A stretch of DNA of 64,000 nucleotides from Bacteroidota bacterium (GTDB lineage: Bacteria; Bacteroidota; Bacteroidia; AKYH767-A; 2013-40CM-41-45), in NCBI GenBank assembly GCA_016720935.1, contig JADKJP010000002.1, positions 372,001-436,000 of the forward strand, given 5' to 3'. The translations under genes and the position numbers were made by a program. How positions within the stretch are numbered: position 1 is the first letter of the stretch; each line of letters opens with the position of its first letter. The notes beneath the pieces were generated by a model. It was not told the origin of the DNA, made no database searches, and was given only the letters and a program-made list of their open reading frames with translations. Shown here piece after piece: positions 58,257 to 64,000 of this stretch.

Positions 58257-60581
58257 ATGTTTAGAAAATTGATGATTGCCGCCTTTCTTCTTGCTCCGGG
58301 TTTATTACTGGCGCAAACTTTTCAATGGTCAAAAAGTATACAAAGTGAAGGGTTTGACGAAGGTTACGATCTGGTCGCAGATTCCGCTGGAAATACATAT
58401 GTCGCAGGGCAGATAGAATTTGACGCGAATTTTGGAAATGGAATAATCCTGAGTTCCGCAGGAATACATGATATTTTTCTTGCAAAATATAATCCGAATG
58501 GAAATTTGATCTGGGCCAAAGTGGCAGGAGGTAAAGGAGGAGATAAAATCCAATCCATCACCCTGGACGGATTGGGGAATTTGTTTGTCGTTGGTGAATT
58601 TGACGATACATGTTATTGGGATGGTATTATGAAAGTAACAAATGGTCCCGGTGTCAACAATATGTTCATCGCTAAATACGATACTGCAGGAACTATCGCC
58701 TGGGTTCGCAATATCAGTGTCGGAGGCTTTTTACAAACCAGAGGCTACGGAGTGACTTGTGATGAGATGGGCAATGTGTATGCATGTGGAGCAACTAAAG
58801 GGGACACATACTACGATTCTACTTTTCTTTTCACAACAGCAGGTGACTATGACGGTATGTTAGTCAAATTTGATCCTCTCGGAAATTTTCAATGGGCAAG
58901 ACGAATAGGTGGAACAGATAGCGACAAAGCTTATGGTGTTGTCAGCGATCACAATGGAGCTGTCTATCTTACCGGATATTTTGCCGGAACTGCTCAGTTT
59001 TCTCCTTCTGTTACACTTCATGGAAATGGACATACTGATATATTTCTTTCCAAATTTGATGTCAACGGAACGTTGAGTTGGGCTATTCAGGCCGGAGATA
59101 CAGGTTTTGACAGGGCATGGGATATCACTAAGAACGTAAATGGTCAAATACTAATCACCGGCGAATTTCAATCCGGACACTTTGGTAACAACATGGCTTA
59201 TTCAAAAGGAAATTTAGACATGTTCCTTGCTGCATACGATAGTTCCGGAAATAATTTGTGGGTTGTATCCGGCGGTGGAGAAGAAAACGATATTGGCAGA
59301 GGAATTTCCCACGACACTTCCGGAAATGTTTTTGTAATCGGTGATTACGCTACTACCGGAATATTTGGAGCTGATAGCGTAGTATCAAATGGTTTCGCGG
59401 ATGTATTTATCGCCAGCTACACTGCGGACGGATCAAACCTGAACTGGGTGCGATCGTTCGGTGGACTTGGAAACGATAGAGGCAGAGGTGTAGGAACTGA
59501 TATGACCGGAAATATTAATGTTTGTGGTGAATTTGTTGATTCCTGCGTTTTTGACTCAATTAATCTAATAGGAGATACCCTTCTGGATATTTTTGTCGCA
59601 AAAATTGTCCCGGGAAATTTTTGTGCAAGTCAGCTTTTTGTTGCCACACCAATAAACTGTTTTGGTGAGTGCAACGCAACCGCAAATGCTGTTGTAACCG
59701 GTCATGGACCCTTTACTTATTCCTGGTCAACAAACCCTGTTCAATCACAGGCAACCGCATCAGGTTTGTGCGCGGGTTCCTATATTGTCACAGTTACAGA
59801 TTCAAGAAGCTGTCAATCAACCGCTGCAATTACAATTACAAATCCAATCCAACTGCTGAATACTGTTACTCCAACAAATCCAAAATGTGCCGGATCTTGT
59901 GATGGTATTGCACTCTCAACGGCTACAGGTCAAGGACCGATAAATTATTCATGGCTTACAAATCCAACCCAGTCAGGCCCGCTCATTACGGGTTTGTGTA
60001 TGGGAACATACACTGTTGTGGCGACCGATAGTATGACATGCACAGATACAATCTCTTTTTCATTGGTTGACCCTTTGCCAATTTCAATTTCCGGCAGTGT
60101 TGTAAACACCACTTGTATTGCATGTGCCAATGGAAGCATCGATCTGACTGTTACAGGAGGAACTCCTGCATTTCAATATGCATGGTCAGACTCAATGATG
60201 ACTCAGGATCTTCAAAATTTGATTTCAGGTACATATAGTGTTTGTGTTACCGATGCCAACAACTGTAATTTGTGTGATACATTTAGTGTTGTAGATCAGC
60301 CTACAAGTGTTCAGACAATTTTAAATGAACCGGATGTTATGGCGTACCCCAATCCAATTGTCAACGTGGTTACTGTTCTTAACACATGGGCATCAACTGA
60401 ACCAATCCATTACACACTGTTTACATTAACCGGCCAACAACTCATTTATGAAAAGTTTAAAGGCGCTGAATTCCATATCAACTTGTCTGACATAGCTAAT
60501 GGAGTTTATATGCTTCAACTGGTTGGTGAAGATTCTCAGACAATAAGAAGGATATCCTTATTGGTAAACCACACCCGATAA
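58257..60581 (+). CDS. Secreted SBBP beta-propeller/SprB-repeat protein with T9SS sorting domain
   Basis: The 774-residue protein has a signal peptide (1-20, ending LLLAQ). About eight SBBP-type propeller blades follow (DSAGNTYVAGQIEFDANFG, DTSGNVFVIGDYATTG and similar; about 30-460). Three SprB-like repeats come next, with CFGECNATANAVVTGHGPFT as the first. The C-terminal T9SS type A domain is VMAYPNPIVNVVTVL, ending RRISLLVNHTR. SprB repeats occur in the mobile gliding adhesin, so this may be a surface adhesin. The ATG at 58257 follows an in-frame TTG. Confidence 0.92.
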   Translation: MFRKLMIAAFLLAPGLLLAQTFQWSKSIQSEGFDEGYDLVADSAGNTYVAGQIEFDANFGNGIILSSAGIHDIFLAKYNPNGNLIWAKVAGGKGGDKIQSITLDGLGNLFVVGEFDDTCYWDGIMKVTNGPGVNNMFIAKYDTAGTIAWVRNISVGGFLQTRGYGVTCDEMGNVYACGATKGDTYYDSTFLFTTAGDYDGMLVKFDPLGNFQWARRIGGTDSDKAYGVVSDHNGAVYLTGYFAGTAQFSPSVTLHGNGHTDIFLSKFDVNGTLSWAIQAGDTGFDRAWDITKNVNGQILITGEFQSGHFGNNMAYSKGNLDMFLAAYDSSGNNLWVVSGGGEENDIGRGISHDTSGNVFVIGDYATTGIFGADSVVSNGFADVFIASYTADGSNLNWVRSFGGLGNDRGRGVGTDMTGNINVCGEFVDSCVFDSINLIGDTLLDIFVAKIVPGNFCASQLFVATPINCFGECNATANAVVTGHGPFTYSWSTNPVQSQATASGLCAGSYIVTVTDSRSCQSTAAITITNPIQLLNTVTPTNPKCAGSCDGIALSTATGQGPINYSWLTNPTQSGPLITGLCMGTYTVVATDSMTCTDTISFSLVDPLPISISGSVVNTTCIACANGSIDLTVTGGTPAFQYAWSDSMMTQDLQNLISGTYSVCVTDANNCNLCDTFSVVDQPTSVQTILNEPDVMAYPNPIVNVVTVLNTWASTEPIHYTLFTLTGQQLIYEKFKGAEFHINLSDIANGVYMLQLVGEDSQTIRRISLLVNHTR

Positions 60582-60591
60582 TCTGATTTGA

Positions 60592-61824
60592 TTAATTGCT
60601 GAGACGTGAAATACTCGAAGAAATAATTGCTTTGTCTGCAGCCGTTTTTGCAAGTGATAAAGCTCTGCGCAAATGGTCCAATGCTTTTTGAATATCGATT
60701 GCCTGGTAAAGGTTTCCAAGCAAAGTGTGGTACAAATGATTATCGTCTAAATTCAGTTTTTCTGCTTCTTTAATAGCTTCTGTTTTTCCATTCGCTTTAG
60801 ATAAAGCGTAAGTTCTATTCAATGCAGCCATCGGAGAATATTCAAGCTGCAACAATCGGTTATACAACTGGAGAATGTTTTCCCACTTTTCAACCGAATC
60901 GGTTTTCTGTGTGTGCCAATAAGCAATTGCAGCTTCAAGATGATATTTTGACAATCGTTTTCCCTTAGAAGCACGTGTGAGATACATTTCACCTTTAGCA
61001 ATCAATTCCTGGTTCCACAATTTTTCATCCTGTTCCTCGTACAAGACAATTTCCCCGTTGGGATTGATTCGCGCGTCAAAACGAGATGCATGAAAACACA
61101 TGAGAGAAAGCAAAGCATTAACTGACGGCATATTGGTGAATTCATTTTCAGTCAACATTAATGTCAGACGCATGGCCTCAACGCATAACTCTTTACGTAA
61201 AATGGTATTTTGAGAAGTAGAATAATACCCTTCGCTGAAAAGCAGGTAAAGGGTAGTAAGTACATTCTCCAGACGCAAATGAATTTCTGTATTGGATGGA
61301 AATTCAATTTTGATTTTTTCAGCTCGTAATTTCTCTTTAGCCCGTGAAAGCCTTTTGTAAATAGTGTCTTTGCCACTTAAAAATGCATCCGCGATTTCTT
61401 CTGTGCCAAATCCGCAAAGGATACTCAGTGCCAAGCCAATCTGTGACTCTGCGGAAATTGCCGGCGTACAGATCGCGAACATCATTTGCAATTGGCTGTC
61501 ATTGATATTTTGTGCCGACCAGTCAATCGCTGTTTCCTGAAAAGAAGCTTGCTCCTGTTTAATCGTGGGAGCAATTTTTTCATTGAATAATTTTTCACGA
61601 CGGATCACATCCAGCATTTTATTTCTTGCAACAGTATAGAGCCAGCCTGTTGGATTTTTTGGCAATCCTTTCAATCCCCAGGTTTCTGCCGCTAATAAAA
61701 AAGTGTCGCTCACCAGATCTTCCGCTGTTTCAAGGTGCTCAAAACCAAAATGCTTACACAATACAGAGATAATCTTTCTGTATTCAGTTCTGAATAAATG
61801 TGGTATGTGATCCTGGTCCTGCAT
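60592..61824 (-). CDS. ECF42-type RNA polymerase sigma factor with C-terminal TPR-like extension
   Basis: This is a 410-residue sigma factor. Sigma region 2 is ETAEDLVSDTFLLAAETWG through GWLYTVARNKMLDVIRR (about 28-76), and sigma4-like GFGTEEIADAFLSGKDTIYKRLSRAKEKL follows (about 138-166). A long C-terminal DUF6596/TPR-like region (180-410) contains LLFSEGYYSTS and HLEAAIAYWH. This architecture and the DGPF/YCII gene 41 nt upstream define the ECF42 group, which lacks an anti-sigma factor. Confidence 0.9.
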   Translation of the reverse strand: MQDQDHIPHLFRTEYRKIISVLCKHFGFEHLETAEDLVSDTFLLAAETWGLKGLPKNPTGWLYTVARNKMLDVIRREKLFNEKIAPTIKQEQASFQETAIDWSAQNINDSQLQMMFAICTPAISAESQIGLALSILCGFGTEEIADAFLSGKDTIYKRLSRAKEKLRAEKIKIEFPSNTEIHLRLENVLTTLYLLFSEGYYSTSQNTILRKELCVEAMRLTLMLTENEFTNMPSVNALLSLMCFHASRFDARINPNGEIVLYEEQDEKLWNQELIAKGEMYLTRASKGKRLSKYHLEAAIAYWHTQKTDSVEKWENILQLYNRLLQLEYSPMAALNRTYALSKANGKTEAIKEAEKLNLDDNHLYHTLLGNLYQAIDIQKALDHLRRALSLAKTAADKAIISSSISRLSN

Positions 61825-61865
61825 AAAAAAGCAAACCTCCCGATATTTCAGGAGGTTTAATTAGG

Positions 61866-62222
61866 TCAATTGTTTTCATCCATGGGGACTATCGTCCTTA
61901 CTTCGACATTTCCACCAACTGAAAATATCGGACAACCACTGGCCAATTGTGTGGCTTCGTCGAGATTATTGGCTTTCACAACAATGTATCCACCAATAGC
62001 CTCTTTAATTTCAGCGTAAGGGCCGTTCGTAATTACATTGTTTGGTTTCACTACGCGGCCATCACTGTCCAACCGGTTGCCCGGACTGGATAATTTGTTT
62101 TGCGCAGCAATGCTACCAATCCAGTCTTGCCAGGGTTTCATCATGGCCTGCATTTGTTCCGGTGAAGGCTGAGTCTCACGTGTAGGGTTTTCTCTTCTGA
62201 ATATCAATAGAAATTCTTTCAT
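61866..62222 (-). CDS. YCII-related DGPF-domain protein
   Basis: This 118-residue protein has the YCII/DGPF ferredoxin-like fold (MKEFLLIFRRENP, ITNGPYAEIKEAIGGYIVVKA, GCPIFSVGGNVEVRTI). The signature reads NGPY rather than DGPF. Such proteins are the typical partners and likely targets of ECF42 sigma factors, probably in the same operon as here. Biochemical activity is unknown. Confidence 0.9.
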   Translation of the reverse strand: MKEFLLIFRRENPTRETQPSPEQMQAMMKPWQDWIGSIAAQNKLSSPGNRLDSDGRVVKPNNVITNGPYAEIKEAIGGYIVVKANNLDEATQLASGCPIFSVGGNVEVRTIVPMDENN

Positions 62223-62262
62223 GACTGTATTTTGATTATAAGTTTAATTAGAAATTCCTGAT

Positions 62263-62316
62263 AAAAAAAACACGAAGGAATCTGCAGATTGAAAGATCAA
62301 ATTCCTCGTGTTTTTT
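62263..62316 (-). terminator. Intrinsic terminator of the VOC gene
   Basis: Arms AAAAAACACGAAGGAAT and ATTCCTCGTGTTTTTT pair with one bulged base. On the minus strand the stem is followed by a T run. It separates the VOC gene from the DGPF gene. Confidence 0.85.
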
Positions 62317-62355
62317 GAAACGGATTTAGATGCCAAATCCTTTTTGGCGAATGAC

Positions 62356-62739
62356 TTATTTATTGGAATGCAGGGCAAGTGCATTACCTTCAGAGTCCGT
62401 GAAAAAAGCCATGTAACCAATATCGTCGCTGATTTTTGTTTTCGGCATCATGACTTTCCCACCCGCTTTTTCAATTTTTCCCAAAGCATTCGAAAGATCC
62501 GGGTTTCCATTTAGGTAAATTTTCGCCCCATCCGCACTCGGCTTATGCATTGGACCCTGAACCAGCCCGCCGGAAACTTTTCCATTCATGTCCTCAGCAG
62601 GAAAAAAGGCCATTTGCATTCCCATCATTTCCTGCACAGGCATTTCAATTTCAAAAACAGTTTCGTAAAATTTCCTGGCGCGTTTGATATCCGAAACGGA
62701 AATTTCAAACCAATTCAGTGCATTTGTTGTAGAATCCAT
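62356..62739 (-). CDS. VOC-superfamily glyoxalase/bleomycin-resistance-like protein
   Basis: The 127 residues form one VOC module pair: NALNWFEISVSDIKRARKFYETVF at the start and GYMAFFTDSEGNALALHS at the end. Metal-ligand candidates are limited, so catalysis is uncertain. It lies upstream of the DGPF/ECF42 pair but is separated from it by a terminator. Confidence 0.88.
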   Translation of the reverse strand: MDSTTNALNWFEISVSDIKRARKFYETVFEIEMPVQEMMGMQMAFFPAEDMNGKVSGGLVQGPMHKPSADGAKIYLNGNPDLSNALGKIEKAGGKVMMPKTKISDDIGYMAFFTDSEGNALALHSNK

Positions 62740-62980
62740 GATTTTGTAAAATTTTAAGGTTAATAGTTGAGATTATATGTCTATGACGATCAGGGATGCA
62801 ACCATTGGACATCAATGATAAATTATTTTTTAAAATTAACCTATATCATCCTAAACGAAAAAATTTAAAGATGTTTTTACTCTAGTCGCCGGGTTAAAAT
62901 TTGTTAATAGATTTGATTCTTTTAAGGATAATCCCGGCGCCCACCGGAACAACCTAATTACTACATTGCCCCCTGATTAT

Positions 62981-63055
62981 CAAATCTGCAATCTAAAATC
63001 AGCAATCTACAATCAACAATCCCCAATCTACAATCCTCAATCTACAATCATCAAT
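62981..63055. repeat. AATCTACAATCAACAATC short-period repeat
   Basis: Eight or so words of the type AATCTGCA, AATCTACA and AATCAACA run up to 4 nt before the next ATG. This is the longest block of this family in the window. Confidence 0.85.
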
Positions 63056-63058
63056 AAA

Positions 63059-63268
63059 ATGACAAGCAATGATCCACTCCACGGAAAAACGTTGGAAGCA
63101 ATTTTAAATCACCTCGTTGAACACTTCGGCTGGGATGAATTAGGATCAATCATTCCCATCAATTGTTTTCGCGTCAATCCAAGTATAAAATCAAGTCTGA
63201 CTTTTCTTCGTAAAACACCATGGGCAAGAAAAAAAGTTGAAGAGCTATACGTCAGCCTGATTTCCTGA
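63059..63268 (+). CDS. DUF2132 (VF530) family protein
   Basis: The ATG at 63059 (MTSNDPLHGKTLEAILNHLV) gives 69 residues of the VF530 family, which has a small DNA-binding-like fold. Conserved blocks are DPLHGKTLE, FGWDELG, INCFRVNPSIKSSLTFLRK and TPWARKKVEELY. The upstream in-frame ATG lies in the repeat block and is not credible. Function is unknown. Confidence 0.92.
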   Translation: MTSNDPLHGKTLEAILNHLVEHFGWDELGSIIPINCFRVNPSIKSSLTFLRKTPWARKKVEELYVSLIS

Positions 63269-63317
63269 TTTTAAACCAGACCTGAAATTAATCTGTTAAA
63301 TCAATTGCTTAAAAGGG

Positions 63318-63349
63318 AAAGGCGCAAAGTAAATAATCTTTGCGCCTTT
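63318..63349. terminator. Bidirectional terminator between convergent genes
   Basis: A perfect 12-bp stem AAAGGCGCAAAG (63318-63329) pairs with CTTTGCGCCTTT (63338-63349) around an 8-nt A/T loop. It serves both the DUF2132 gene and the peroxiredoxin gene. Its core word CTTTGCG is shared with the dispersed repeats. Confidence 0.88.
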
Positions 63350-63376
63350 TGAGTCTTTGCGGGAAAACCTGATTTT

Positions 63377-64000
63377 CTAAACTGAAGTCTTCGCCAGATA
63401 AAAATCAACCATTTCGTAATTGCTCTTCTCGCGCTCTTCCATGTCCTTTACAGTTTTTGGTGGAGGAACAATAAATTTAGCTCCCGGTTTCCAGTTCACA
63501 GGACAAGCGAGTTTGTGAACATCAGTTGCCTGTAGCGCGTTCAGTACACGAATAATTTCGTCCATGTTTCGCCCAACATTCAAAGGGTAATACATGATCA
63601 GTCTGATTTTTCCCGTTGGATCAATATAAAATACGGCGCGTACGGCAGCAGTTTCACTTTCTCCCGGCTGAAGCATTCCGTACAATTTGGAAATTTTCAT
63701 GTCAATATCTGCAATCAACGGGAAACGCATGGTTACTCCCATGTTTTTTTTCACATTGTTGATCCAGGCAATGTGTGAATGAATACTGTCAATACTCAAA
63801 CCGAGTAATTTCGTATTCATCTTTTTAAAATTTTCTTCCTCCTGAGCGAAAAGTGTCAGCTCAGTAGTACAAACAGGTGTAAAGTCAGCAGGATGGCTGA
63901 AAAAAATCACCCAGCTACCTTTATTATATTCTGAAAACTTTAGAGGACCTTGTGTGGTCGTTGCTGAAAAATCCGGCGCCTTGTCACCAATACGTGGCAT
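63377..64000 (-). CDS. 1-Cys peroxiredoxin (Prx6 type)
   Basis: The 207-residue thiol peroxidase reduces peroxides in the cytoplasm. The peroxidatic cysteine lies in SHPADFTPVCTTEL, and the Prx6-type C-terminal domain has KLACPVNWKPGAKFIVPP. The natural ATG (MPRIGDKAPDFSATT) is at the last base of the window, so the promoter is not visible. Confidence 0.95.
   Translation of the reverse strand: MPRIGDKAPDFSATTTQGPLKFSEYNKGSWVIFFSHPADFTPVCTTELTLFAQEEENFKKMNTKLLGLSIDSIHSHIAWINNVKKNMGVTMRFPLIADIDMKISKLYGMLQPGESETAAVRAVFYIDPTGKIRLIMYYPLNVGRNMDEIIRVLNALQATDVHKLACPVNWKPGAKFIVPPPKTVKDMEEREKSNYEMVDFYLAKTSV

Noticed and set aside
1..64000. tRNA or rRNA genes
   Set aside because: I looked for T-loop-like GTTCGAATC patterns and conserved rRNA words and saw none in the gaps. 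A tRNA search program would be decisive.

Overview
The window looks like a chromosomal segment of a gliding or T9SS-bearing Bacteroidota bacterium of moderate GC content. The evidence is a gldH-type lipoprotein gene, four proteins ending in a type IX secretion (T9SS) C-terminal sorting domain, SprB-like repeats, -7 promoter boxes of the TAnnTTTG type close to start codons, mostly absent Shine-Dalgarno sequences, and a ricT/gldH/holB/pbp1A neighbourhood typical of the phylum. I cannot place it below phylum level.

Layout. 1-12 kb (minus strand): an edge-truncated GT-C-like membrane protein, an orphan scoA, a class A penicillin-binding protein, an active/inactive M16 protease pair, gldH, ricT and holB. 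12-15 kb: pgk and cvpA, then four 154-bp nested palindromes and a GIY-YIG nuclease gene. 15-26 kb: a secreted BNR-propeller protein, a cut-short ORF6N gene, a TerB-DnaJ/vWA pair, a cyclophilin, pheS and a large DUF5916 outer-membrane protein. 25-34 kb (minus): acetyltransferases, a GT87 membrane protein, a secreted intradiol dioxygenase, an FtsX-like permease, a methyltransferase, rbfA, and a REP-associated (RAYT) transposase whose gene contains a perfect 62-bp palindrome.

34-55 kb (plus): an MsbA-type exporter, then an apparently complete reductive pyrimidine catabolic route. It has a yeast-type cytosine deaminase, an NCS1 permease, PreT and PreA (uracil to dihydrouracil), dihydropyrimidinase, beta-ureidopropionase, a class III aminotransferase (beta-alanine to malonic semialdehyde) and a CoA-acylating semialdehyde dehydrogenase (to acetyl-CoA). 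PreT and PreA are separated by a 5.8-kb T9SS repeat protein on the opposite strand. Two small four-helix-bundle (S23/IVP) genes interrupt the cluster. 55-64 kb: small orphan proteins, a DUF2541 tandem protein, an SBBP/SprB T9SS protein, an ECF sigma/DGPF pair with a nearby VOC gene, a DUF2132 protein and a 1-Cys peroxiredoxin.

The most unusual property is the intergenic DNA. Many gaps carry short-period low-complexity arrays drawn from a small set of motif families, often as two inverted arms around a unique core, with the downstream arm next to the following start codon. Together with the 154-bp palindrome array and the RAYT palindrome, these are the best candidates for undescribed biology here.
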